Positions 49,026 through 56,811 of a stretch of DNA of 64,000 nt are shown in pieces (within the stretch, counting starts at the first letter, position 1; each line of letters begins with the position of its first letter). The position numbers and the translations under genes were made by a program. Location of the stretch: contig JADJYE010000002.1 of assembly GCA_016719945.1 (NCBI GenBank), positions 62,001-126,000 on the forward strand, read 5' to 3'. The notes beneath the pieces are model-generated. The model had not been told where the DNA came from, searched no databases, and saw nothing but the letters and a program-made list of their open reading frames with translations. The DNA is from Polyangiaceae bacterium (lineage in GTDB: Bacteria > Myxococcota_A > Polyangia > Polyangiales > Polyangiaceae).

Positions 49026-50470
49026 TGCGCCTCGATCCCGAGCCGCTTCAGTCGGTAGTACAAGGTCGTGCGCTGAATACCGAGCGTGCGCGCCACCTCG
49101 GCCTTGTTGCCCCCGCAGCGCTCCAGCGCCGCGATCAGCTCGCGCCGCTCGATCTCTTCGAGCTTGGTGGACAGCGCCTGCCCCTGGGACGCGTCAGGCG
49201 CGGAGGGCTCGACGGGTTGAACCGGCGCGACCGGTGATGAGACGACGTGAGAGCGAGCCTGAAACGCGAGGTGCTCCGGCTGGATCTCGTCGCCGCGCGC
49301 GAGGATCGCGGCGCGCTCGATCACGTTCTCCAGCTCGCGCGTGTTGCCCGGGAAGTCGTAGGAGGTCAGCATCGTCTTTGCAGCCGAGGAGAGCGCCGTC
49401 GCGGCGCGGGCGTTTCGTCGGCCGTACTTGCGCAGGAAGTGCTCCGCCAGGATCGGGATGTCGTCCTTGCGATCGCGGAGCGCGGGCAGCCGAATGCGGA
49501 ACACGTCGAGCTTCGAAAGCAGCTCGGGCAAGACGTCCTCCTCGCCCCACGCGCGCTCCAGAGAGTTCGACACCGATACGATCACCCTCGCGTCGACCGA
49601 CTGGGCGTCGGTCGTGCCGACGCGCTCGATCATCCCCTCGTCCAGCAGCCTGAACAGCCGAGCCTGCAGCGACCGGTTGGGGCGCTCTGGGGTGTCGAGG
49701 TAGATCGTGCCCGAGTCTGCCAGCTCGAACCGCCCGGCCCGATCGTCGAACGCCGCGGGGAAGGCGCCCTTACGCCACCCGAACAGCTCGCGCTCCAGCG
49801 CCTCACCGCGGAACGCCGCGCACGTCACCCGCACGAACGGCCGCTCTTCCCGGCTCGAGCCGACGTGGATCGCGCGCGCCACGACCTCCTGCTCGCACCC
49901 CGGCTCTGCCTCGATCAAGACTGGGCTGGAGGTCTCCGCGACCTCGTCGATCCGCCGCTGCACTTCGCGCATGGCGGCGCTCTCGCCGCTGATCTCGCCG
50001 TAGTCGAGCGCGTCGCGCTGCTCGCGCTCGAGGTACCCGGCGTATTGCGCGAGCTGCTCGCGAAGCCGCTTGTTCTCGCGCACCGTAGCGAAGCTCTTGA
50101 TCCCCTGCCGCAGGATGGCCGTCAGCTCCTTCGAGTCCCAGGGCTTCTGCACGTAGCGATCGACGGCGCCGGAGTTGATGGCGTCGACGAGCACGGGGAG
50201 GTCGGCGTACGCGGTGAGCAGGATGCCGAACGCGTCGGGGCGTCGCTCCTTCGCGCGCCTGAGGAACTCGATGCCGCTCATCTTCGGCATCCGCTGGTCG
50301 CTCACGATGACGGCGGCGTCGACGCGGTCGAGCAGATCGAGGGCGGCGGGTCCGCCGAGGGCATAGTGGAGCTGAAAGGACTTCCTGAACGCGAACCGGA
50401 ACGCGTCGAGGTTGTCCTCCTCGTCGTCGACGACGATGACGGGGACGCTCTTGAAGTCCGGCTCGTCCAT
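49022..50470 (-). CDS. NtrC-architecture response regulator with eroded AAA+ motifs
   Basis: This 482-residue protein has a receiver domain (VIVVDDEEDNLDAF, VIVSDQRMPKMSGIEF with phosphoacceptor Asp, KPWDSKEL), a central AAA+ domain and a Fis-type HTH (AALERCGGNKAEVARTLGIQRTTLYYRLKRLGI). The AAA+ signature sites are changed. The Walker A position reads EAEPGCEQEVV instead of GESGTGKE. GAFTGA is GAFPAA. Walker B reads GTIYLDTPER instead of GTLFLDEI. The arginine-finger region is partly kept (RDRKDDIPILAEHFL). It likely cannot hydrolyse ATP or contact sigma-54 and probably acts as a sigma-54-independent DNA-binding regulator. It heads the operon with mpg. Confidence 0.9.
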   Translation of the reverse strand: MDEPDFKSVPVIVVDDEEDNLDAFRFAFRKSFQLHYALGGPAALDLLDRVDAAVIVSDQRMPKMSGIEFLRRAKERRPDAFGILLTAYADLPVLVDAINSGAVDRYVQKPWDSKELTAILRQGIKSFATVRENKRLREQLAQYAGYLEREQRDALDYGEISGESAAMREVQRRIDEVAETSSPVLIEAEPGCEQEVVARAIHVGSSREERPFVRVTCAAFRGEALERELFGWRKGAFPAAFDDRAGRFELADSGTIYLDTPERPNRSLQARLFRLLDEGMIERVGTTDAQSVDARVIVSVSNSLERAWGEEDVLPELLSKLDVFRIRLPALRDRKDDIPILAEHFLRKYGRRNARAATALSSAAKTMLTSYDFPGNTRELENVIERAAILARGDEIQPEHLAFQARSHVVSSPVAPVQPVEPSAPDASQGQALSTKLEEIERRELIAALERCGGNKAEVARTLGIQRTTLYYRLKRLGIEAH

Positions 50471-50573
50471 GGCCCGACAGCATACCGCGCTGCCGGCCGA
50501 GGCGCGGGCGCCCCCGACCAGCTGTCTGTGTTAAGCTCCGCGCCCCTTCAAAGACCGGACCTCGGAGACCGAC

Positions 50574-51131
50574 ATGCTGGATGACGTCCTGAAAGAGATG
50601 CGGGCCTCGGCCGACAAGTCGCTCGAGTCGCTCCGGCGAGACCTCGTGAAGGTGAGGACCGGTCGCGCCCACCCCTCGATGCTGGACGGCATCAGGGTCG
50701 ACTACTACGGCGCCTCGACCCCGCTCTCGCAGATGGCGAACATCAACGTCCCCGAGCCTCGGATGATGACTGTCAAGCCGTGGGACAAGGGGCAGGTGAA
50801 GGCGGTCGACAAGGCGATTCGTGAGGGCGACCTGGGGTTGAACCCCCAGGTCGACGGCGACGTCATCCGCCTCCCCATCCCGGCCCTGACCGAGGAGCGC
50901 CGCAAGGACCTGGTGAAGGTCATCCGCAAGAACGGCGAGGAGTGCAAGGTGGCGATCCGAAAGCATCGCCGAGAAGCGCTCGAGATGATCGACACCTTCC
51001 AGAAGGACGGGGACGTCAGCGAGGACGACGCCGACCGCGGACGCAAGAAGGTCGAGGACTTGACCTCCGAGCTCGTGAAGCAGGTCGACGGGGTGATCGC
51101 GAGCAAGGAAAAGGACGTGATGGAGGTCTGA
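50574..51131 (+). CDS. frr: Ribosome recycling factor
   Basis: This 185-residue protein releases ribosomes from mRNA with EF-G after termination. Motifs: VRTGRAHPSMLDGIRVDYYG, TPLSQMANINVPEPR, GLNPQVDGDVIRLPIPALTEERRKDLVK and the C-terminal helix bundle. Full length. Not beside pyrH or uppS as in many genomes; uppS lies 18 kb away. Confidence 0.98.
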   Translation: MLDDVLKEMRASADKSLESLRRDLVKVRTGRAHPSMLDGIRVDYYGASTPLSQMANINVPEPRMMTVKPWDKGQVKAVDKAIREGDLGLNPQVDGDVIRLPIPALTEERRKDLVKVIRKNGEECKVAIRKHRREALEMIDTFQKDGDVSEDDADRGRKKVEDLTSELVKQVDGVIASKEKDVMEV

Positions 51132-51187
51132 GGCCTTTCCGGACGCTGCCTTGACATGAGCGGTGCTTAGTGGGACCGTCTTTTTCG

Positions 51188-52177
51188 ATGGGTCGGGCGA
51201 CCTCCATCAGAGCGGTCGCGGCGGGTCTCTCCGACGTCGGCCGACAGCGCGAGCACAACGAGGACAGCTACGCCATCGACGACGAACACGGCCTGTTCGT
51301 CGTGGCAGATGGCATGGGCGGTCACTCGGCGGGCGACGTCGCGAGCAAGCTGGCCACGTCGACCATCTCCGACTTCTTCCGCACGCTGGCGGGAGAGGAC
51401 GTGACGTGGCCCACACATTTCGACCGCACCCTCTCCGACGAAGAGAACCGGCTGCTCACGAGCATCGGCATCGCGAATCGGCGGATCTTCGAAACCAGCC
51501 AGGCCACCCGCTCCCTGGCGGGCATGGGCACGACCGTCGTCGGCGCCCACTTCTCGGTGAAGAAGAAGAAGATGTACGTCGGGCATGTCGGCGACAGCCG
51601 GGCGTACCGCATCCGCGAGGGGGGCATCCAGCAGCTCACGCGCGATCACTCCCTCGTCAACGAGCCCTTTCCGGAGCTCTCCGAGGCCGAGCGAGCCGAG
51701 CTGCCGAAGAACGTCATCACGCGCGCGCTGGGGATGCAGGACAACGTCGTCGTCGACCTGACGAGCGACGACGTCCACGACGGTGACGTCTACCTGCTCT
51801 GCTCGGACGGCCTCTCGGGCATGCTGACCGACGAGGTCATCCTCGCCGAGGTGATCGCCTTCCTCAAGACGACCCCCTCGAACGGTCACCCGTCCCTCGA
51901 CTCCAAGGAGCTCGAGGCGCTCTGCACGCGCCTCGTGCAGAAGGCCAACGAGGCCGGCGGCGACGACAACATCACGGCGCTCGCCATCAAGATCGAGGAG
52001 AGCGAGGCGGCTCCCTCGTCACGCCGCTCCACCGAGCCGGGCGCCGCTCAGGCGAGCCCGACCGAGCCGAGCCCGGCGCTGGCTCCCCCGAGCGCTGAGG
52101 GTTCTGCGGCTGGGGCGTCGCCCGCGGCGGCCACCGGGCCCGCCCCGACGTCGAGCAGGGCCACGTCGGGGCGCTGA
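51188..52177 (+). CDS. PP2C-type Ser/Thr protein phosphatase
   Basis: This protein of about 329 residues has the PP2C metal-binding motifs REHNEDSYAID, VVADGMGGHSAGD, GMGTTVVGA, VGHVGDSRAYRI, LLCSDGLSGML and GGDDNITALAI. It is cytoplasmic with an Ala/Pro/Ser-rich C-terminal tail of about 50 residues. It likely reverses phosphorylation by the eukaryote-type kinases common in this genome. ATG 51188 is chosen; a GTG at 51170 would add six residues. Same strand as frr, 56 nt downstream. Confidence 0.93.
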   Translation: MGRATSIRAVAAGLSDVGRQREHNEDSYAIDDEHGLFVVADGMGGHSAGDVASKLATSTISDFFRTLAGEDVTWPTHFDRTLSDEENRLLTSIGIANRRIFETSQATRSLAGMGTTVVGAHFSVKKKKMYVGHVGDSRAYRIREGGIQQLTRDHSLVNEPFPELSEAERAELPKNVITRALGMQDNVVVDLTSDDVHDGDVYLLCSDGLSGMLTDEVILAEVIAFLKTTPSNGHPSLDSKELEALCTRLVQKANEAGGDDNITALAIKIEESEAAPSSRRSTEPGAAQASPTEPSPALAPPSAEGSAAGASPAAATGPAPTSSRATSGR

Positions 52178-52197
52178 CGGCGCTTGGCGCGCCGGCC

Positions 52198-52794
52198 TCA
52201 CTCCTCTTCTTCGGGCGACGCTCCTGCGCAGTTGCGGACCGCCACGTAGCTCGTCGAGAGCGCGCACGAGAACCCTTCGTTGTCGATCGCGTCGCACTCG
52301 AACGAGAGCCAAGCCTCGCCGGCTCGCACGAACTGGCCGTCTTCGGCGTCGAGCCAGAACTTGCACGGGGTCTCCGGGGGGGACGCGTACACGTCGCCGC
52401 CCGTGTCGGTCGACGCGTAGGTCGCCGACCCGTCCGCCGGGTTGTCAGCCGTGTTCTCTGTGGAGAGCACGGGGATGGTGATGCGGAGGTTCGGCGCGTC
52501 GGCGAGCTCCGCCGAGACCCTGAAGCCGCCGCTCGCTGCCTCCACCGTGCAGGTGACCTCGGCGCCGCCCTGCAGGTTCGGGATCAGCTCCGGATCGCCC
52601 GAGCTGCCGACGACGCCCATCTCGGCCTCGTGGCTCGCGAGCCCGCACTCGGCGCCCGTGTCGCGAAAATCGAGGTAGAAAGCGCCGGCCGGGTTCGGCG
52701 GGGGAGTGTCCTCGCAGCCGGCGGCCGAGAGCGCGAAAACCGCCACGAAGCCAGCCCCAACCCGCGATCCAAGGTCCCGAACAAGCATATCCAT
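52198..52794 (-). CDS. Small lipoprotein of unknown function
   Basis: This 198-residue protein has a signal peptide with lipobox SAAGC (Cys about 27) and a short Pro-rich spacer. The beta-rich mature domain (GAFYLDFRDTGAECGLASHEAEMGVVG, GGAEVTCTVEAASGGFRVSAEL, WLSFECDAIDNEGFSCALSTSYVAVRNC) has six cysteines, probably in disulfides. The acidic tail is EEEE. I recognise no family. Two possible ATGs, 52794 and 52788. Convergent with the phosphatase gene. Confidence 0.8.
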   Translation of the reverse strand: MDMLVRDLGSRVGAGFVAVFALSAAGCEDTPPPNPAGAFYLDFRDTGAECGLASHEAEMGVVGSSGDPELIPNLQGGAEVTCTVEAASGGFRVSAELADAPNLRITIPVLSTENTADNPADGSATYASTDTGGDVYASPPETPCKFWLDAEDGQFVRAGEAWLSFECDAIDNEGFSCALSTSYVAVRNCAGASPEEEE

Positions 52795-52852
52795 ACTTAT
52801 TCCACGGCGAGTCGCCGCGGCAATGTTCTCTGGGTCATGACCCCCTGGGGCG

Positions 52853-54037
52853 TCAGCCCGCCGCGCGCTTGAGGGCTCGCTCGACGTCCGTCCAGAGGTC
52901 GTCGGCGGCCTCGACCCCGATCGACAGCCGCACGAGCCCGTCGTCGATCCCGAGCGCGCGGCGCTGGGCCTCGGGGATGCTGGCGTGGGTCATGATCGCG
53001 GGGTGCTCGGCGAGCGACTCGACGCCGCCGAGGCTCTCGGCGCAGGAGAAGATCTCCAGCGCCGACAGGAACGCGCTGGCGTGCGGGAGCCCTCCCTTCA
53101 CGACGAACGAGATCATGCCGCCGTAGCCGGTCATCTGCTGGGTCGCGAGCGCGTGGCCGGGGTGGCTCTTGAGGCCCGGGTAGATGACGCGCTCGACCTG
53201 CGGGTGTCGCGAGAGCTTGTCGGCGATCATCGCGGCCGTGTAGCTCGCCTGGCGCACGCGCAGGCCGAGCGTCTTGATTCCGCGCAGCACCAAGTAGCAG
53301 TCGAACGGGCTCGGCACGGCGCCGATCGCGTTCTGCTGGAAGCCGATGCGCTCGGCGAGCTCGGCGTCGCTCGTCACCACGGCGCCGCCGATCACGTCGG
53401 AGTGGCCGTTGAGGTACTTCGTCGTGGAGTGCACCACCGCCGTCGCCCCGAGGGCCAGCGGGCTCTGAAGGACGGGGGTGGCGAACGTGTTGTCGACCAC
53501 GACGAGCGCGCCGCGGTCACGAGCGAGCGAGGCGAGGGCGCCGATGTCGAAGATCTTGAGCAGCGGGTTGGTGGGCGTCTCGAGCCAGACCATCCGCGTG
53601 TTCGGGCGAAACGCGTCGCGCACTCGACCGAGGTCGGACAGATCGACGAAGCTCGAAGAGATGCCGAGCGGCGCGAGGACCTTGTCGAGGAGCCGAAAGG
53701 TGCCCCCGTAGACGTCGTCGCCGCACAAGACGTGGTCGCCCGTCCGAAGAAGCGTGAGGAGCGTCGTCTCGGCGCCGAGCCCGCTGCTGAACGCGAACCC
53801 ATGTCGACCGCCCTCGAGCGCCGCGACGCACGCCTCGAGGGCCCGCCGCGTGGGGTTGCCGCTGCGACCATACTCGAAGCCCTGATGCTCCCCGGGGGCC
53901 CTCTGGGCGAACGTGCTCGACAGGACGATGGGCGTCATGACCGCGCCGCTCGTGGGGTCCGGCGGCTGACCCGCGTGGACTGCGAGCGTGTCGAGCGAGA
54001 GCCCTTCGGTCTTTGCGCCTGCCTTCATGGCGCGCAT
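52853..54037 (-). CDS. Cystathionine gamma-synthase/lyase-family PLP enzyme
   Basis: This 394-residue trans-sulfuration enzyme has TLAVHAGQPPDPTSGAV, EYGRSGNPTRRALE, GGRHGFAFSSGLGAE, VWLETPTNPLLKIFD, VVDNTFATP, and the PLP Lys in HSTTKYLNGHSDVIGG with SLGGVESLAEHP near the end. It handles O-acylhomoserine or cystathionine in methionine/cysteine metabolism; synthase and lyase forms are not separable by eye. The start at 54037 is one of two near ATGs (54028 the other) and lies 2 nt after the stop of the upstream small kinase gene, with which it is co-transcribed. Confidence 0.92.
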   Translation of the reverse strand: MRAMKAGAKTEGLSLDTLAVHAGQPPDPTSGAVMTPIVLSSTFAQRAPGEHQGFEYGRSGNPTRRALEACVAALEGGRHGFAFSSGLGAETTLLTLLRTGDHVLCGDDVYGGTFRLLDKVLAPLGISSSFVDLSDLGRVRDAFRPNTRMVWLETPTNPLLKIFDIGALASLARDRGALVVVDNTFATPVLQSPLALGATAVVHSTTKYLNGHSDVIGGAVVTSDAELAERIGFQQNAIGAVPSPFDCYLVLRGIKTLGLRVRQASYTAAMIADKLSRHPQVERVIYPGLKSHPGHALATQQMTGYGGMISFVVKGGLPHASAFLSALEIFSCAESLGGVESLAEHPAIMTHASIPEAQRRALGIDDGLVRLSIGVEAADDLWTDVERALKRAAG

Positions 54038-54039
54038 GG

Positions 54040-54846
54040 TTACGACGTGGGGACGCCGCTGTCGACCCACTCGTCGAGCGCGCGAGCGAGGCCGTCGAGG
54101 GTCAGCGGCCGCGCCACGGGATCGAACGCGAGCTGCTCGAGCAGCGACCCCGCGACCGCGCGCGGGAGGCCCGCCGCGCGCAGGGCCGCCAGGTCGTGGC
54201 CACGCTCGCCGATCGCAGAAAGACGAGAGGCGTGGGTCCCTGGCTCAGAGAGCGATCTGCGCGCCACCAGCTGTGCCACGATCAGCGCGGTGGAGTAGCG
54301 GTCGGTCGCCTGCGTCGGCGGGGTCTCCTCTCGGCACAGCTCGGGCGCAGCGAACGGTACGGTGCCTCGCCCGAGCGCGCGGTGGGGAGCCCCGCGCTCG
54401 CTCCCCGCGGCGCTGAAATCGATCACGAACGCTTCCTGCTGCTGCGTGACGAGCACGTTGCTCGGCGCGAGGTCGCCATGAACGATGCGGCCCTCGTGCG
54501 CGTGCAGCGACCGCACCACCTCGACGAGCCCCCGCGCCAGGGTGAGGGCCGCGCCGCCGGCCGAGGTCGGCTCGAGCGGCGCGCCGCGCACCAGCTGCTG
54601 AACCACGTAGGGCCCGGCGTCGTCCTCCGCGTGCTCGTACAGCCGCGGGACGCGCTGGTGGGGCGTCAGCGACAGCGCCCACGCCTCGCGCTCCACGGTC
54701 GCGCGCGCCGCGTCCCACCGCTGCAGCGCAGCGCTCGGTCGCTTGGCGATCGCGAGCTCCCCACCGCGCGCGACCACGGCCACGTCGAAGCACGAGCCGC
54801 GCCCCAACGTGGCGACCAGCTTCCACCCCGAGGGCGCGCGGAACAC
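54040..54846 (-). CDS. Small Ser/Thr-kinase-like protein with altered catalytic motifs
   Basis: This 268-residue protein has a GTG start. It has a glycine loop LGRGSCFDVAVV, the ATP-binding Lys region LAIAKR, a catalytic loop HGDLAPSNVLV (HGD as in APH/Bud32-like kinases rather than HRD), DFS in place of DFG, and APELC. The small size and HGDLxxSN/DFS motifs suggest an atypical or reduced-activity kinase. It lies 2 nt upstream of the cystathionine enzyme on the same strand, a pairing that hints at regulation of that enzyme, but no proof. Confidence 0.8.
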   Translation of the reverse strand: MFRAPSGWKLVATLGRGSCFDVAVVARGGELAIAKRPSAALQRWDAARATVEREAWALSLTPHQRVPRLYEHAEDDAGPYVVQQLVRGAPLEPTSAGGAALTLARGLVEVVRSLHAHEGRIVHGDLAPSNVLVTQQQEAFVIDFSAAGSERGAPHRALGRGTVPFAAPELCREETPPTQATDRYSTALIVAQLVARRSLSEPGTHASRLSAIGERGHDLAALRAAGLPRAVAGSLLEQLAFDPVARPLTLDGLARALDEWVDSGVPTS

Positions 54847-54879
54847 GCGTCGGTTGTAGCAGCCGGCGACCTCAGGGGC

Positions 54880-55092
54880 TCAGAACTCGAGGGCCCAGCC
54901 GTCGTCCAGGAGGATGCGATCGACCCGCTTGCGCGCCGCCTCCAGGCTCGACGCGCTCCCGGACATTCCCCCGGCCCTGCCCCTGACGCGGATGACGTAG
55001 TAGCCGCGGTCGGTCGCCTGCGCGACCACGTACGGCCCGGAGGCTCGGATCCATCGGGTGCCTTCCGATCTCCACGGGCTCGCGGCTTCCAT
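54880..55092 (-). CDS. Small hypothetical protein
   Basis: This 70-residue frame from ATG 55092 has ordinary amino-acid composition (SPWRSEGTRWIRASGPYVVAQATDRGYYVI, then RVRGRAGG and a helical EAARKRVDRILLDDGWALEF). Repeated aromatic residues and a mixed strand-helix pattern look like a compact domain. No family recognised. 33 nt upstream of the small kinase on the same strand, so possibly the first gene of that operon. A shorter overlapping frame (54872-55075) looks worse. Confidence 0.55.
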   Translation of the reverse strand: MEAASPWRSEGTRWIRASGPYVVAQATDRGYYVIRVRGRAGGMSGSASSLEAARKRVDRILLDDGWALEF

Positions 55093-55172
55093 ACGCTCAC
55101 CGTACCACTCGCCAGTCGCTGGGCACGCTGGGGGCCTTGTTGCGGCGCCGCGGCCCCGACACCATCGCCCAC

Positions 55173-55451
55173 ATGTGTCGCAACATCCGGGTTCTCCTCA
55201 ACTTCGAGCCGCCGACGACCGACGACGAGGTCCGCGCCGCGTCGCTGCAGTACGTGCGCAAGGTGACCGGCACGCGGACGCCGTCACAATCGAACCGCGC
55301 GCTGTTCGAGCGGGCGATCGACGAGATCGCGCACATCACCCGGCACCTGGTCGACGCCATGGAGGTTCACGCTCCCCCTCGGACCAGGGAGGCGGAGCTG
55401 GCGCGCGCGCGGGCTCGGAACCTCAAGCGCTTCGGTCCGAAGCCGTCCTGA
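55173..55451 (+). CDS. DUF2277 family protein
   Basis: This 92-residue protein begins MCRNIRVLLNFEPPTTDDEVRAASLQYVRKVTG, the hallmark of DUF2277 (MCRNIxxLxNFEPPAT..EVxxAALQYVRK). The ATG at 55173 is chosen because MCRN is the family start; the frame opens earlier at 55137. The helical C-terminus (FERAIDEIAHITRHLVDAM) is also typical. Function unknown; a widespread small cytoplasmic protein. Confidence 0.9.
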   Translation: MCRNIRVLLNFEPPTTDDEVRAASLQYVRKVTGTRTPSQSNRALFERAIDEIAHITRHLVDAMEVHAPPRTREAELARARARNLKRFGPKPS

Positions 55452-55549
55452 CGCTTGGGCACACGCCCATCGGACGCGGCCCGGGCGCGAGCCCCCTGGA
55501 CCTGACGGCGTCCACGCGCAGGGCCGACGATCGCGTTACACTGACAGCC

Positions 55550-56611
55550 ATGCGTACGCTCATCCTTCTCTTCACGGCTGCGCTCGTCGTTCCCGCGTGT
55601 GGCGACGACAGCGAGACCGGCACAGGCGGCAGCGGCAACACCAGCAACAACGGCGCGGGCCCCAACGAGGGTGGGTCGGGCGGTGCACCCGCATCCTGTG
55701 ACTTCGCCGAGCTCGATCTCGAGGGCACGTGGGCCCTCAAGGTCACGATCCCCGCGAGCACGACGAGCGAGGCGGGCGGCGCCTTCGAGAGCTGCCCGGC
55801 TTCGCAGTCGGGCGACGTGGTCGTCACCCTCGGGATGAGCGTGAGCGAGCTCTCCAACGTCTTCGGCGCGCGGCTCGCGCTGTGCTCCATCTCGTTCCCC
55901 ACGGTCGCGGCGGACACGGCTGCCTGCGGTACAGGCACCAGCTTCGACCTGAGCCTGGTGCGCAACAACGACCGCCTGTTCGACAACCAGACCGAGTCGG
56001 AGACGATCGAGCTCGCCGGCCTCGAGCCCGGGGCCGCGTTCACGCTGCCGCCGGTCGCGTTCTATTACGGCTCGCCGCCGCCGCTCCGCGAGTGGGACAC
56101 GGCCGACGTGGCATGTGACGACCCGCTGCTCGGCCACGGCGGCACCTGCGAGGAGGCGTGCCTCAGCGGGGGCTGCATGGACATGGACTACTGGAACGAC
56201 GACTTCCCCGGGTTCACCTGGGGGGTCTGCGGCGTGGGGGAGGGCCAGTCGATCAACGACTGCGATCCCGACGATCCGCTGGCCGGCATCGGGACCGTGC
56301 AGGGCAACGTCTTCACGAACGTCGCCGTCACGATGGACATCTCGGGCACGTTCGACACTTCGTGCACGGCCACCGCGACGGCCCCGACGACGATCGACAT
56401 GACCGTCGTCGGCGGCGACGTGTACGTCGAGGGGCAGCAGGTGAACGTGACCGCCCTCGCGAACGCGCTCCCGCAGTTCAACCTCGCGGGGTCGGGGGCC
56501 ACCGTGGAGATGATCCGCGTCGACGGGCGCCACGGCACGCCCGACTACGCAGAGAACGATCTTCGCGACTCGTGCGAGGCGATCGCCGAGAGCCTCGGCG
56601 GCGCGCTCTAG
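55550..56611 (+). CDS. Lipoprotein with Gly/Ser/Asn linker and Cys-rich beta domain
   Basis: This 353-residue protein has a signal peptide with lipobox VVPAC (Cys about 17) and a GTGGSGNTSNNGAGPNEGGSGG linker. The mature domain (residues about 55-353) has about a dozen cysteines and beta-rich segments (ALKVTIPASTTSEAGG, VVTLGMSVSELSNVFGARLALCSISF, IELAGLEPGAAFTLPP, WNDDFPGFTWGVCGVGEG). ATG 55550 is chosen because the longer frame from 55058 runs through DUF2277 on another frame. Family unknown; outer-membrane-anchored exported protein. Confidence 0.82.
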   Translation: MRTLILLFTAALVVPACGDDSETGTGGSGNTSNNGAGPNEGGSGGAPASCDFAELDLEGTWALKVTIPASTTSEAGGAFESCPASQSGDVVVTLGMSVSELSNVFGARLALCSISFPTVAADTAACGTGTSFDLSLVRNNDRLFDNQTESETIELAGLEPGAAFTLPPVAFYYGSPPPLREWDTADVACDDPLLGHGGTCEEACLSGGCMDMDYWNDDFPGFTWGVCGVGEGQSINDCDPDDPLAGIGTVQGNVFTNVAVTMDISGTFDTSCTATATAPTTIDMTVVGGDVYVEGQQVNVTALANALPQFNLAGSGATVEMIRVDGRHGTPDYAENDLRDSCEAIAESLGGAL

Positions 56612-56625
56612 CCACGAAATGACGA

Positions 56626-56656
56626 ACGCCGCCAGTGGGTCTCCCCTGGCGGCGTC
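56626..56656. terminator. Bidirectional terminator-like hairpin
   Basis: ACGCCGCCAG (56626-56635) pairs perfectly with CTGGCGGCGT (56647-56656) around an 11-nt loop. It lies 15 nt after the stop of the Cys-rich lipoprotein and 20 nt beyond the 3' end of the convergent tRNA gene, so it can serve both. Confidence 0.65.
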
Positions 56657-56675
56657 GTCATCGTGTCGGTCTCTT

Positions 56676-56751
56676 GGGGTGAGTAACGGGAATCGAACCC
56701 GCGACAACTGGAACCACAATCCAGCGCTCTACCGACTGAGCTATACCCACC
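56676..56751 (-). tRNA. tRNA-His (anticodon GTG)
   Basis: On the minus strand a full cloverleaf reads from GGTGGGTATAGCTCAG to the encoded CCA. The acceptor stem is GTGGGTA with TACTCAC, including the extra G-1 paired with C73 that is specific for tRNA-His. The D-arm is AGCTCAGTCGGTAGAGC, the anticodon arm CTGGA-TTGTGGT-TCCAG has anticodon GTG, and the T-arm GCGGGTTCGATTCCCGT is intact. It decodes CAC/CAU and is the only tRNA in the window. Confidence 0.97.
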
Positions 56752-56811
56752 GTGACGCGTGTCGCTTTCGACCCGCGCAGCATACTCAGCCGCGTCGCGA
56801 GCGCAAGCAAG

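Noticed and set aside
54872..55075. Alternative small frame overlapping the 70-residue ORF
   Set aside because: Arg/Gly/His-biased composition, poorer than the frame at 54880-55092.
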